Shown here: in pieces, positions 23,277-37,700 of the stretch
Layout of the letters: every line of letters starts with the position of its first letter
Position numbering within the stretch: position 1 is the first letter of the stretch
NCBI GenBank assembly: GCA_033002965.1
Contig: JAURVB010003404.1
Location: forward strand, 26,511 to 90,510
Direction of reading: 5' to 3'
From: Piper betle
Lineage: Eukaryota > Streptophyta > Magnoliopsida > Piperales > Piperaceae
DNA: 64,000 bases
The notes under the pieces: generated by a model
What the model saw: the letters and a program-made list of their open reading frames with translations, nothing else
What the model was told of the DNA's origin: nothing
Databases searched by the model: none
Translations under genes and position numbers: made by a program

Positions 23277-23833
23277 GTAATATTGTTCTTTGCTTTTTAT
23301 TCATATAAGTAATCAAATGACAAGTTCACCCTTCATTGTTGCAATTAAAATAAAACCTTATTCTAAATTTTCTCTAGTAATTAAGTAGACTTATGAAATC
23401 TATAAATTTATGAATATTGAATACAATACTAATATATTAATATTTTTAAAAATAAATATAATATACAAGACTATTATAAACAAATATCCAGTATAAAACA
23501 AATCGAGTAATATAAATAAATATTATAGAAAAAAATTTTGATGGAAAATACATTATATTTGAATTCAATTTAAATTTTACGTTAAAATTTAAATCATTCA
23601 AACATAGATAAATATAAAAAAACGACTACAAGTTATATATCACGGATAGTGCATCATGTGGGTTGCCAACTAGTTTTAATATAAACTAGCCATAGACTTG
23701 TGCGCGAGATACATTTAAAAATTATTAATAAAATATATACTAAGAATATATAACATTAATTTAAATTATATTGGTTTTAATCAAAAATAATAAATATTTA
23801 TTCAATTTAGCAAAAACACATAATTACATGTGA
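23277..23833. other. AT-rich DNA leading into the 302-bp array
   Basis: Non-coding. From about 23690 (tagccatagacttgtgcgcgagata) it is homologous to 25208-25400, so it is a leading part of the same repeat family that is not itself included in the tandem units. Confidence 0.6.
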
Positions 23834-24740
23834 ATACTAAAAGTAATTTTAATTTTAATTTTTAATAAGTACAAATTTAATAATTAAAATTTTAATTGAT
23901 ACATTTAATAATAAAGATCAATAAATAAATAAATAAAATATGTAAGAAACTAAGATAAGAATGCACATTAAATAATAAATTGAATTCAGATGGCACAAGT
24001 ATTAAATTTATTAATATTTTAAAATTCTTAAATTAGGTAGAATTATGCTCTAATGCTTTTATAATGATAAATTATATATATACGAGAGCCATTTTCCTGC
24101 GTTAGGGCTGGAAAAATTTCTCGCCCCAAACTTTTATACTAAAAGTAATTTTAATTTTAATTTTTAATAAGTACAAATTTAATAATTAAAATTTTAATTG
24201 ATACATTTAATAATAAAGATCAATAAATAAATAAATAAAATATGTAAGAAACTAAGATAAGAGTGCACATTAAATAATAAATTGAATTCAGATGGCACAA
24301 GTATTAAATTTATTAATATTTTAAAATTCTTAAATTAGGTAGAATTATGCTCTAATGCTTTAATAATGATAAATTATATATATACGAGAGCCATTTTCAT
24401 GCGTTAGGGTTAGAAAAATTTCTCGCCCCAAACTTTTATACTACAAGTAATTTTAATTTTAATTTTTACTAAGTACAAATTTAATAGTTAAAATTTTAAT
24501 TGATATATTTAATAATAAAGAGCAATAAATAAATAAATAAAATATGTAAGAAACTAAAATAAGAATGCACATTAAATAATAAATTGAATTCAGATGGCAC
24601 AAGTATTAAATTTATTAATATTTTGAAATTCTTAAATTAGGTAGAATTATGCTCTAATGCTTTCATAATGATAAATTATATATATACGAGAGCCATTCTC
24701 CTGCGTTAGGGCTGGAAAAATTTCTCGCCCCAAACTTTTA
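23834..24740. repeat. Tandem repeat, three copies of a 302-bp unit
   Basis: Units start at 23834, 24136 and 24438 with ATACTA(A/C)AAGTAATTTT and end with CTCGCCCCAAACTTTTAT. They are very similar; differences are mostly single bases (gagtgcaca for gaatgcaca, cattttcat for cattttcct). Each holds a run of ATAAATAAATAAATAA and a TATATATATACGAGAGCC segment. No coding potential. A more diverged single copy is at 25205-25620. Confidence 0.95.
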
Positions 24741-25204
24741 TCTGGGTGGTCCGATTACAAGGACAATCGAGATCTATTAATTTTTTTAAAAAATAAACTA
24801 ACCATTAATATGAGGCATCTGATTATAAGGACAACCCAGATCTATTTAGAGAAAGTCGTCTCCGTCGTCGTCGCCCACTCCATATTCTGGCCGAGTGGAG
24901 GAGGGGGGAGAGTGGCAAAATTGGGGCAGCGCGGTGGCGGTGGTGGCCAAATCGGCCACAGAGGAGGGGGGCGTCTGCAACAGGGTTTGTGGGTGGGGGG
25001 GGGGAGTGTCTGTGGCGGGGGAGGGAGTTGTCGAGGGCAACAAGACTAGCTATGGAGGTCCCCCCTTGCCAACCCTATCGCGGTCGTAGACACGGGCCCC
25101 CCTAGCCTTTCAAGCAGCATACATCCCCCATCCCCCGCCTAGCCGGTTAAGGACGCCCCCACCCTCCCCCAACCCAGGCTGCACAATAAAGGAAAAAAAC
25201 CCGA
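24741..25204. other. Intergenic DNA with G-rich tract
   Basis: 24741-24880 contains two related ATTA(C/T)AAGGACAA(T/C) segments. 24880-25070 is strikingly G-rich on the plus strand (runs of 4-8 G), followed by a C-rich part to about 25180. Short open frames on both strands are low-complexity Gly/Val-rich sequence and are rejected. Confidence 0.5.
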
Positions 25205-25620
25205 GTGTTGTAATATAAAATAGCCATAAACTAACGTGATGTGCGAGATAGATTTAAAACTTATTGATATAATATATATTAAAAATGTACAAAATTAATT
25301 TTAAAAAATATTATTTTATATATTTAAAACAAAACAATGAATATTTATTCAATTTAGCAAATATATACTTGCATTAAATATTAAAAATAATTTTAATTTT
25401 AATAAGTAAAAATTTGTTTTTAATTTTTTGAATTTATATAGAGTTATAAACTAAGTTTTTTTAATAATAAATAACAATAAATAAATAAATAAATAGTTAA
25501 ATAAAATTTTGTGAAAATCTGCATTAAGAATGTATATTAAATAATAAATTTAATTTGAATGGTATAATTATTAAATTTATTAACATTTTAGAGTTCCTAA
25601 TTAAGGTAGAATTATACTTC
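25205..25620. repeat. Diverged copy of the 302-bp repeat unit
   Basis: Matches the sequence from about 23690 through one 302-bp unit: tagccataaacta..gcgagata, atttattcaatttagca, the ATAAATAAATAA run, cattaaataataaatt and aggtagaattat. More diverged than the three tandem units. It ends about 165 bp before the start codon of the large gene, so the proximal promoter of that gene lies beside or within this repeat. Confidence 0.85.
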
Positions 25621-25772
25621 GCTTTCAGAGTCCGGCCCGCCCCGCCGGCGGAGTCGACTCCTCGCCGGCCTCGCCGTGCTGCTTCGCGCTCGAGGACGAG
25701 GCTAGGACGAGGCTGAAAGGCTCCTCCTTTCCGCAGCCGAATCGGCTGGCCTACCCCCAAATTGGCGGCGAA

Positions 25773-25784
25773 GGGGGGGGGGGG
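25773..25784 (+). other. G12 homopolymer just upstream of a start codon
   Basis: Twelve consecutive G end two bases before the ATG at 25787. It falls in the 5' UTR, so its exact length does not affect the protein, but it is hard to sequence and could form stacked-G structure in the leader RNA. Confidence 0.9.
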
Positions 25785-25786
25785 AG

Positions 25787-28700
25787 ATGGAGATGGACAT
25801 AGAGCTGGAGCCGAGGGTGAAGCCGCTGCCGTACAAGGTGAAGGCGGCGTCGCGAGAGTCGGCGTCTCAGAAGGCCGTCAATATACTCGACCAAGACCTT
25901 CGGACGCATTGGTCGACCGGCACCAACACCAAGGAGTGGATACTGCTCGAGCTCGAGGTTGTTTGAAAATATTTTATCCTTTTCTGCTTGTATTAGGCTA
26001 TAGATTTATGTGAAGTATTGATTTTTTGGCTCTAGCATTTCGTTTATTCGATGATGATTGAAGTAAACACTAAGGAGCGGATACTGCTCGAGCTCGAAAT
26101 TGTTTGAAATTTATCGATTTTCTATTGTTTTCAGCCATAGAATTTTGATAGGCGTTGATTTTTAGTGCTGCCATTTCGTTTAGTTGATCTTGATTAAAGT
26201 AAGCACGAAGGAGTAAATACTGCCATTTCGTTTAGTTGATCTTTGAAATATATATATTTTGTTGTATTGAGCTATATGTATATGTGAATGGTTGCTTTTT
26301 AGCGCAAGCATATCGTTTGGTTGATGATGATTGAATTTGAAGCGAACACCAAGGAGTGGATACTGGTCGAGCTTGAGATTCTTTGAATTTATCTCTTTTT
26401 GTTGTATTAAGATATAGATTTGTGATAAGTTTTGACTTTAGTACTAGCATTTTATTTAGTTGGTTATGATTGAAGTAAGTGGGGAGCTCATGATGTGTGT
26501 GTTGGATCCTATTCGAGCTCCAGGTTCTTAGAAATTCTCACCTTTGTGTTGTATTAGGTTCTTGCTTTGCGTGGAATTTTGTTTTTTGACACTAGGTATG
26601 ATTTAGTTAACGATGGCTGTAGATAACAGGGAAAAGCATGCTATGGGGGGTTGGATCCTATTTAAGCTCGAGATTCCCCAAAACTTATCTTATATGCGTT
26701 TTATTGAGCTCTAGCTTTCTGTAAAGTGTTTATTTTAAGAACCCTATATAGTACACCTTTCATTTTGAGCAATTTAGTGGGTCCACAATTCAAAAATTAC
26801 ATACATAAATAAAACAATAAATAATAAGAGTAATTATATAATTTCAACACAATCTATAATAAAAATTAATTTCAAAACATCTATTAACTTGTGCATCTTT
26901 TGAGAATTTAAAAGTAGGTGATAATGATATTAAAAAGACAAAATTTTATCATGTAAGTATTATGATAAACTACGACTTTTGCACCCTACTTTTAACATAT
27001 ATAAATATTATTTTGCGAAACCCACTAAAAAAGGTGCAAATTAAATATATAGCTCACATAAGCTATATGAGGAGTAGCTCATATAAAATTTCCCCTCATT
27101 TTAAATGCAATTGATTAATTTAGTTGATGATGACTGAAGTTAATAGGAAACTCTCATTTTACATGTGAAATCCTAGGTGAGCTTTATCAAAAAATTTATT
27201 TCCTATTACCTTCGATCATCATTAGCTTTTTGTATAATGTTTTATCATATGGTAGCTGAGTTAATTTTTGATGCTTTCGCCAATAAACTAGCTTCTTCTT
27301 CTTTTTCTTCCACCTTATATCAAAAAGAGGTGGGGACATGAATCCTTATATTGGGTCAATGTGATTATATATATGAAGTGTTTATTCAATTTACACCTTA
27401 TGTTGTTTCATCTTGATTGTTGGATTTCTTACACAAACTGATGATCATACTCCATATCTGCAGCAACCGTGCCTACTGTCACACATACGCATATACAATA
27501 AATCAGTTCTTGAGTGGGAAATATCAGTTAGCTTGCGATACAAGGTATTTTTACCGATTTATTTCAGAGTGAATCTATTGCTGCGAGCATTGCTCTGTTT
27601 TTTATCTGCATCTTCAGTTTCTGTCTCCATTATTACTTACTGTTTTAATGTTGATCAAATGGCAGTTGTCTGTAGTACTAACTTGTTTTCATATTAGCCT
27701 GAGGCTTTTGCAAAAGTTCGTTCAAGGTGTGAGGCTCCTCGTCGAGACTTGGTATATCCAATGAATTATGCTCCATGTCGTTATGTGAGGATTTCATGTC
27801 TGAGAGGGAATCCGATTGGTATATTCTTTGTTCAGGTGAGCCACTAATTTCTGTATCTTTAAATTTCTCTCAAATATTAGTTCTTATTTGGATCGGCATC
27901 AACTGTTAGTTTGTAAACATTTGCTATATCTTTTCTTTCTATTTTCTTCCTTCTTCTTTTTCTTCCACCTAATACCAAAAAGGTGACAGGGATGTACATC
28001 CCAAACTAGGAGCAATGTGATTACAAATGGCAAAGTTTTCTTTTCGTTCTCCATAGTTTAATAATTCTTAGGAGTTTTAAAAGTGTTCAACCTTTTCTAA
28101 TGCTTTAATAAATTTCTCATGTATTATTCCCCCAGCTTATTGGAATCTCTGTAGGTGGATTAGGAGCAGAATTGCAACCTGTTGTAAGTTACTTGCTGCC
28201 ACACATTGTTTCCCACAAACAAGAAGCAGAGGACCTATATCTTCAAGTAAGCACAATGGCATGTCTTATGAACTCTAGTTCTCAGTTTTTCAATTGCCAT
28301 TTCTAATGGTCGTCACTTTGTAGCTGCTTCAAGATGTGACAAATCGATTATTGCCATTTCTTCCACAACTTGAGGTATGTGCTACTTTTTGTTTTAATTT
28401 TTATTTCCGTTGATTAGGTGGACATCCACTTGTATACAAAATTTAAACCTTTTTTTTGTATTGACTTTTCTCAAGCCAGTAGTTTTTTCTTTTCACTGTC
28501 AATGGCAGGGCGATCTAGTTAACTTTTCAGAATCACCTGAATATTATGCTAAGTTTTTTGCAATGCTTGTTGGTCCATTCTATCCGATCCTTTATCTTTT
28601 ACATGAAAAGTAAGTCTTATCATATATCTCCACATTCTACTTCCCTTTGTACATGAATTTAAATATGTTATAAATGAAATTTTAGGAAAAGCAAATTGAT

Positions 28701-31700
28701 GTAAGTGCCTCTCTTTTTTCTGAAATTGTCCCGCTTTCTGTTTGCCTAGTTCACCTTCTTGACATTGGGTGCAATCACATTGTTAATGATATGCAGGGAG
28801 TCTGCAAAAGGTTTGGAGGTTGCCTCAGAATCAGATGTATTAAAGCATAACCAGCCTGCAGCATTATTGATTTCCTCCAATTTTGAGGTTCTTTTTTACA
28901 TGCTCTAAATCTCTTGTTCGAGTCAAGGACTTTTTCTCCTATTTTTTACTCCGGTATAAATTCCATTAGATAGAACTTTACTGAAGAAGGATTACAACTC
29001 TTAAGAAAATAACAGGAAAATTTGTCATATTTTTCGATGAAAGGTGCAGATGAAACCATAACTAAAAATCACATTGGCGTATATAGGTATAGTGTCTGTG
29101 CTTATCATAGTATCTTTTCTGTTGGAAATCCATCATGTTCTTTATTTATATGTATGTATGAAAGTGGAAGGACATCCGACATTAAAAGAGGGCTACTTTG
29201 TTTTTGAATGGTTTGTGTCGTCAATTTGATTTGTGTAAAGAACTAAGTTTGTGACATGGAGTACATGTTGAGGATGATAGTAGCGATGAATTAGAAGAAG
29301 TGCTAGTTTTTAATTTCATCATTAAAAAAATAATCAAGTTGCATACACATTCCCTATAAATGTATGGGTAGGTGAACTACTTAAAATATATAATTTACCT
29401 AAGTATTTGAATCCCTTGTAAATTATTTTTATATGCCTTTTTCTCCGTCACCAATTATTATTATTTTTCGTTATTTTTTTCTCTTTTTCTTTCTTTCTTG
29501 TTAAAGATTTTTCTTGTGTATAGTGCTTATATTATATGTATGAGTATGTTATATAGCTGACTTACATTGTAATATACAGCTCAACCATACCTACTGCTAA
29601 AGCTAAAGATTAGCCCCTGAATTTCTGTATTCTGCAACTTATTGGCAAACAAAATTGTTTGTATGGAATTTCTTTCTTGTTTTTAGCGTATTTCTGCTTT
29701 TCAGGGTCAGGCAAGAAGATCCCGCAGTTCATCAGCTTATACTCAGTCGGTTTATAGTTCTATAGCTTTGCGTCCAGACATAGTGTTCATGCTTTTGAGA
29801 AGAGCATATAAGGATTCTCAGCTGGGGAGTGTTTGTCGAGTGGTATGTCAGACATTGCTTGCTGTTGGGTTGACGATTGATGGTGTTCATTCATCTTTTG
29901 GTATGATGTGATTTAGGTATGCCAAGCTCTACAGAAGCTTTCTTATCCAGTCTACTCGGGAGAAGCATCCATATCAACTGATGGCTCATCTATGATGTCT
30001 GATGATACACACAAAGATGAATCTCCCTCTAGTCAGATTCATATTTCTGACTACTCAAGCTTGTTTGGGAATGATTTCGAAATACTCAACTATAATTGGG
30101 ATAGCCGTTTATTGCATGTCTTGAACACGGGTTCTGTTGAAGGATTGCTTCATGTTCTTTATGCTTGTGCATCAGAGGTGCAATAATGAGAAGATATGCT
30201 TTTTTGTAGTATTTTCAGTTTCTTTCAGTTGGTTTCAGTGTTCCTTTACTTCCCTTTCTTTTGTACTTCAGCCCTTCCTCTGTCGTAAATTGGCAGAAAA
30301 TAGTGTGGAATTATGGTCTGCACTGCCACTGGTGCAGGCAATGTTACCAGGTGATTTCCATGAACTATTTGTCCTTATTTTTATAAAATTCAAGATAAAT
30401 AGTAAGTTTTTATCCATCTTTCATATTCATCTTTATCAATTCCTTGCAGCACTTCGTCCTGTGTGCAGCCATTTAGATAAATTTGATGATACTTTTTCAC
30501 AATGGAACCAACCCTTCGTGCAGAAGGCTCTTTCTCAGGTTTCCTGATAGTGAATATTAGATTATATTTCTGTTTGAAATGTGGCTAAGATTACTTTATG
30601 TTGTTCTTGTACCAGATTGTTGCGGCCTTGACATCCTCATTATATCATCCTCTCCTGCATGCCTGTGCTGACTATTTGTCATCATTTTCCCAATCCCATG
30701 TTTGTTTCTTTCACTTCAGCATTCCACTTAATGTTCACAATAATATGATGCTTATTATTTGTGATCTAGTTTTGCCCCTTCAAAAATATTGATTGCTAAG
30801 TTCTGTTACTTAGGCAAAGGCGGCATGTCTTCTCATCGACTTGTGTTTTGGACCTCTTGCACCATGGGTATCTACAGTAATTGCTAAGGTATGCTATTGA
30901 ATTGCAATCACGCGTGATTTCTTAATTGTATTATAACTCACTTATTTGCTTGAAAATATTTTACAGATTGACCTTTCGGTTGAACTTTTGGAGGACCTCA
31001 TGAGCACAATTCAGGTTTGTGAACCATGTATCAGTTAATTTGTTACTGATTTGAATTGCTGTTGCGAATGACTGTCTTTAAAGAGTAATTTTGTGGATGG
31101 TGGCTTTCTTCATTTCGCTCGTTTGCCAAATTTTATTGTGTGGAACTTGTATACCTTTTAAGTAACTCAACCCAAAGCTACAATTAATCACCTTCTTCAT
31201 CTTTGCTTTTCCCTTTTTTTTACTGCGTAAGGTTATTTCCTACTAAATTAGTCTTATTTCCTCATGATTGGCCTCCCATGAGGAAATAAGTCTTTCTCAA
31301 AATGTACATTCATCTCTAGTGTTTGTTATTGCTTCTGCCTATTCTATTAGTTGTGTATGGGATTGAAAATTTGCTTTCTTCTTTCGCAGGATAGCCACCG
31401 GTCGGCATCCCGTGCACGTGCTGCATTGAAGTATTTGCTTCTGGCATTATCTGGTCACATGGATGACATATTGGCCAAATATAAGGTTGTCACTTGGATG
31501 CCGGGCAAGCATTAATAACCTTTTTTATTTAAGTTTTTTGATTGATTTATGATCTTAGTGTTTGTAGATTTTATTTTGATTTGAGGAAAAGTCTTTTTTG
31601 CCTTTGATACAGCTAATCATCCTTTTTTTTTGCTGTCAATTTCTAAGTTGATAGTTTTCTTTTCCTTCTGGTCTTAGGTATTCTTTTCTAAGTCTTGTGA

Positions 31701-34700
31701 TTCTGCTCTATTTATCGGTACAGAACCGTAGTTAGATACTTTTTTCTCTACCACTAATGTGTATTCTGCAATTTTCAGGAGGCCAAGCACAAATTGCTTT
31801 TTTTGATTGAAATGTTAGAACCTTTTCTTGATCCCGCACTTAATACTTCCAAGAATGCAATTGCATTTGGCGATGTTTCTACTACTTTGGAGAAGCAGGA
31901 ACGTGATTGTGCTCTGTCCCTCAATGTCATTCAAAGGGCAGTTCATAGACAAGCTGTTCTTTCAGAATTAGAATCCGAGTGGAAGCGCGGTAATGTTGCT
32001 CCTAGGTTAGTGAAAAATGGCAGCTTATTCAGGCTATTTTTTTTGCTCATTTTGGTATATTATATGTATTATGGAGTCATTTATCTCTTTATGAAATTGC
32101 AGTGTTCTCCTTTCGATTTTAGGCCCCCATTTGGATCTTCCCTCTGATATTGATCTCTCAAAACACTCATATTCCAAGTTGTCTGGATCTGTATCTTTGG
32201 ACATGCCTTCTGGTTCCTTAGCTGTCCATCAAGGAGGTGTTGCTAAATCCAACTCAAATAATGGATCCAACTCAAAGATTGATACATCAGAAGCTGCGTT
32301 GAAGATGGATGTTTATGAAGATGCTCAACTGCTTTTTGCTCCAGTGGAACTGAAAAATACAATCTTGAGAAATATGGGTAAAATCTCTGATGGAAGTTGC
32401 TCGACGTTGGAAAATAAGCATTTATCTGAGAGAATTTTTACAACCGATTTAAGGGTGGTCTTGTTTTGGATATGGGATTGCCTGTTGAGTACTTTAATTT
32501 GCAGGCAGATTATTTACAACTTGTGAACCATCAAATTTGTGAGCTCAAGGCTTCTGAATTTCAGCTTTTAGCACATGAATTGCATTCACAGCCAGAGCTT
32601 ATTCTGGAGGGCCATGATGCAGCTATTGATTCCTTACTTTTAGCTGCTGAGTGCTATGTCAACCCCTTCTTTTTGATGTCTTTTATAGAATATTCAAAGC
32701 TTTCCCCTCTGCTGAATGATAGAATGGAAAAGGTTCTTTCTCATAACTATAGGGAAAGTAAGAGCGCAATTATCCCAAAACATGTTAAAGTGGGAACCAT
32801 GGATGTCGTTGCTGACCTCGAGAGAAAAAGAGATAAAATTGTTCTGCAGATAATTCTTCATGCTGCTTCATTGGACAAGGAGTTCTGTTTAAGGAGAACG
32901 TCAAATGGAGTGAAACGTTTTTATGAAATTGAGGAGTCTGTGCATGACATTGAATTATCTTCTCTAGATGAACCTCATCTGGATGCTGTTACTTTGGTTC
33001 GACAAAATCAGGCTTTGCTGTGCCACTTTGTTACCCAACATTTGCAAAGAGATGAGCACCCTATGCATGAGATTCTCTTGCAGTGCTTATTGTTTCTTTT
33101 ACATTCTGCAACTGATTTAGCCTGTTCTGCAGTAGATGTTGTTGACATCATCCTTCACTCTGCTGAGCAACTAAATGGGTTGCTAATTTCTCTCTATTAT
33201 CAGCTAAAAGAGGGTAATTTGCAGTTGAATCCAGAGAAAGTGCATCAGGTACAAAGACGTTGGATCCTTCTTCAGAGTCTTGTTGTTGCATGTTGTGGGG
33301 CTGATGGTGCGTCATTCTTAACATTTAAGGTCGATGAGTTTCAGTATAGAAATTTAGTGCCACCTTCCGCCTGGATAGAAAGGATACCCAAGTTTTCTTG
33401 TAGTCAGTTTCCACTAGTACGATTTTTGGGTTGGATGGCTGTTGCTTATTATGCGAAGAAGTTTTTCAAAGAACGTTGGTATCTTGTGTCTGATTTGTCG
33501 GAGATGATGAGCTTACTCTCTATTTTCACTGATGAACTTGCCATTTCTGTGGATGAAGTGCTTCCGAAGAAAGTGGACAATTTTGGCTTGGAGCATTTAA
33601 AAATAAAAGAACTGGTTCAAGAGAACAATGGTTTTGGATGCCACAGAAATGAATACAGTGAGAAATCTTTCCAAGTAATTTATCCTTATCTTCAACAGTT
33701 TTTTCCAAGTATAAAGAGGCAGTTTCAGACTTTTGGAGAAGTTATACTAGAAGCTGTTGGCTTGCAACTTAAATATCTTCCACATCAAGATATTCCAGAT
33801 GCTTTATGTTGGTTTTCTGAGTTGTGTTTGTGGCCATTTCGTGGTGAGGTAGATAATGCTTTAACCGCTGAAATTAGTAGCGATCATGTGAAAGGTTTGG
33901 CAGCTAAAAATGCTAGATTAGTAATACTATATGTGCTTGAAACAATCGTAGCAGAACACATGGAAGCTATAGTACTTGAAATCCCTAAGGTGATGCAGAT
34001 TTTAAGGTCCATGTGCAGAAACTCATATTTTGATGTGGCGTTTCTGCAATCTGTGCTGCAGCTTTTAAAGCCTTTAATATCCTATGCTTTGAGAAAGGCA
34101 TATGATGATGAAAATCTGCAAACTGATGAGTCAGCGTGCCAGAACTTTGAATCTTTATGCTTCAAGGAGCTTTTTGGCAATATCACTATTAACCATGAGG
34201 AAGTTGATTCTGAGAAACCATATCATGGAGCTCTAATAGTTTTTACTTTAGGTGCTTTGTTCTCTGATATATCATTCTTGACGAGGAAAGAAGCTTTCAA
34301 GTATTTATTATCATGGGCTGATTTTGTTTCATTTGAGCGAACGTCTTCTTTCCATGCTTACCTCTGTGCATTTCAGAAACTAATGGAAAATTGTCTACAA
34401 ATATTAACCCAAATGTTTAGAAATTTGGGAATTTCTTTACCAAGAAGAGGGGCCCATTCACTTGTTCCAGAGACTGTTGATAGATCTGTTGATAAAGTTT
34501 CTTTCATCCTGGATAATTTGTACAGTTCTCTGCTATCAGAAGTTACAGAAGAATTTGATGAGCCAGATCCTGCAGATTATAATTTAAAAAGAATATTGAA
34601 AGTTTACAAGTGGAAGAAATAACAGATTTCTGCACAGAATTGCAAAACCTGGCCTTGAAACTTTACCCAAATGTTGATCAGTGCTGGAAACTTCATCCTC

Positions 34701-37700
34701 GACTGGCAAAAAAATTGGTCATTGCATCATCAAGATGCTTCGTTTACAGTAAATGTTTGTTTTCCATTCATCAGTCCGTGAATATGGACGGGATTAAAAA
34801 GAATTCTAATGCACTTTTCTCCGATTCTGATGACTATTGGAAATCTGCACTTGGACATTTTGTGGATGCCATTATGGGACTTGTGCAAAGTTGTCGCTGG
34901 CAAGTAGCTTCTGTTATGCTTGATTATTTGCTTTTGTTGCCACATTTAATTTCCGTGGAGTATGTAATTCCATCTATTTGTTCTGTCATAAGGCATTTCT
35001 GTTGTCACTCCCCACGAATTTCGTGGCGACTTCAAACTGATAAATGGCTGCTAATTTTATTCGTCAGAGATACAAGCAAACTTGAAGGGAATTCCACCTC
35101 TTTAGTCGAGTTGTTCAGTACAATGCTTAATCATAGTGAACCAGAGCAGCGATCTATTGCTATCCAACACCTAGGCAGAGTTGTTCGTCAAGGTTCAAAG
35201 GAACCGTTGAAAGTTTTTCTCCTCAAAAGAAGACACTTACTGTAGACTTTGCTTTTTCCTTTTCACAATCATTTCTAACACTCCTAGTTTCTGATACTTG
35301 GGATATGGTGGCTGTTATTGCTTCATCTGACTCATCCCCTCTGTTGAGAGCCCATGCGACTATGCTTCTCGTGGAATTTATACCATTTGCTCAGCAGAAT
35401 CAGCTGCAATCTCTTCTTTGCTCTTGTGATAAGATTCTCTATGGATTGGATAAAGTCAACCGTCCAATGCGTGAGGGCCTTCTTGCTTGGTTGTCATTAG
35501 CTCTTATAGGCAATGCATGCCTGTATGCACCTCTTGATGATATTGACTTTGTGCCACAAAGTGTTTGGGTGAATCTGGAGGTGCTAGGAAAGGCGAAAAC
35601 TGGTATGGTAGTCATTTCTTTCCTTGCTTCTGAGATCTAAATGTTCTAATTAGATTAAGAATGGTTGCAGTTCTCTTTTGTATTTATCCGTTGTGTTCTT
35701 CCAATTCGTTTAAGTAGGATGTAGAAGGTTAATGGACCACTTTTTAGTATTTCAATGAGATCCAAGTCTATATGTACTTCAGCAGGTTATAAATAATTCA
35801 ATTTAAATGCTAAAATATGATTTGCAGAAATTAATTTGTTTTGTAGAGGAAAATGTGGGCAAGTTGGAGAAGGCTTGCCGGGCTTTATGTAATCTTAGAA
35901 ACCAGGGAGATACTGCAAGGGAGGTAAATTACAAGTTCCGATGATCTTAAGTTTCAATTTGACCTGCTAATTTGGTGCGTAGTATTCTTTAGTAGCTGAT
36001 ATTCTCCTTGCTATCTGTTCTGAGATATGTTTTTTACATTTATTTCAAGGCTTTGAGGGAAGCACTCTCTTCTACGACTGTTGTGAAAGATCGAGATCCT
36101 GAATTTGAAAAAACTCGTGAATCTATTTTTCAGGTAAGATATATTGTGGAGTCAATTCTTCCAATTATACAATGCATGAATGACATAGTTGCAGGAATAA
36201 ATTTATCGGTATTTCATGTTTTCGACATTATTATGAGCATTTCTGACAATTGAACAATTCTTTGTATAACTTTTTCATGGATTTTAGGTCATTGCTACGC
36301 TGTCTTCTGCCGAGGCATATTTTGAGTTATTTAGTAGGAATAAGGACCAAGAAGCCATGGTAATTTTTGATTGCATATATTTTGGAAAAACAGAATATTG
36401 TAGCGTTTTATGTGGAAATATTTTTGCTATACCATCATTAAAAATGTTAGGAAATTGAAGAGGCTGAAATGGAATTTGAACTCATTCGTTCTGAGGTAGG
36501 ACCACATTTATCATCTGAAGGGCTTAATGGGGAAGCGCTTCAATATCTCAACTCCCCTCCGTCATGTAATTTTTCCAGTGTCTTCTGAAATTCCTCTTGG
36601 AATCAGATTATGTCATCCATTATATTGGTAGAATGGTAGTGAATATGTGACTTTTTTCATGTGCAGCTAACTTGAAGGAAGAGAACCGCTTGGAGGTCAT
36701 CAAGGATAGCATTCGCTCCCTGTAAATATTAATATTGTTTTTTTATTCCTTTTTCTCATATGGTAATAAGTATTTATCGATGACTAAGATGAACTTGAAC
36801 TTGATAAAGTCGAAGTCCCGAAATCTGGAATTTGAATTCACTGCCATGTCAGAAATTGAAGCTCTCTCAGTCATCAATTCTGATTAAATTCTTAAAACTT
36901 TGAAGTCACAATCAAATGTTGCATACAATCATGTCATTTGTGACAGCAAAGCCAATGCTGTGTGGAGAGCAAGAAAGCAACTTCAGCTTTAAAAACTCAT
37001 GGGTAGGGTTCTTGAATATGTAGGCAGCATTTTCGGGGACATTTACTGCTGTTAATAATAGCAGCCGGGTAAAAAATTGAGCATAGATAGTTCCATTTGG
37101 AAAAATTTGTTATCCAGAACCAGCTAAAATGGCTTGAAATCAGACATCAACGACCTTGAACTCATTCATTAGTTATGTACACAACCAGATCATTATGTTT
37201 CTTGATGTTTTTGTTTTTATGATGCAAATTCTTTTCTATTAAAGGAGGCAGAATGCTCTTTATTTATCAGGGAAAAGGCAAAAATAAGAGAAGAGGTGGC
37301 TGTCCGAAGGCAAAAGAAACTCCATGAATTGCACATCCGTCAAAGATACTTGGAAGAAGCAGCTTCCAGGGAAGCTAACCTTCTATTGGAACTGGACAGG
37401 TTCATCAATTCTTATTCTCTCTTCCTGCATTACTTAAGTAGTTGAAGGCTTTGAATTAAAGTTCGATTTTGTTTCATAGGGAGAGAAATACTGAAAAGGA
37501 ACGGGAGATTGAGAGGCAGCGGCTCTTGGAACTGGAGCGTGCTAAAACCAGAGAGTTGCGTCACAATCTAGAGATGGAGAGAGAGAGGCAACTCCAGGTG
37601 CATTTTGGTGATAGGTTCTTTCTGTAATCAAGTCTTCAAATGCTTTGCTCTTTAAAATTGGTAGCATTTGTAAAGTTTTGATAATTCAAATACTTGCTCA

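Noticed and set aside
24810..25089. Gly-rich frames of 64-79 codons
   Set aside because: Products of a G-rich tract with runs of up to eight G; no protein-like composition.
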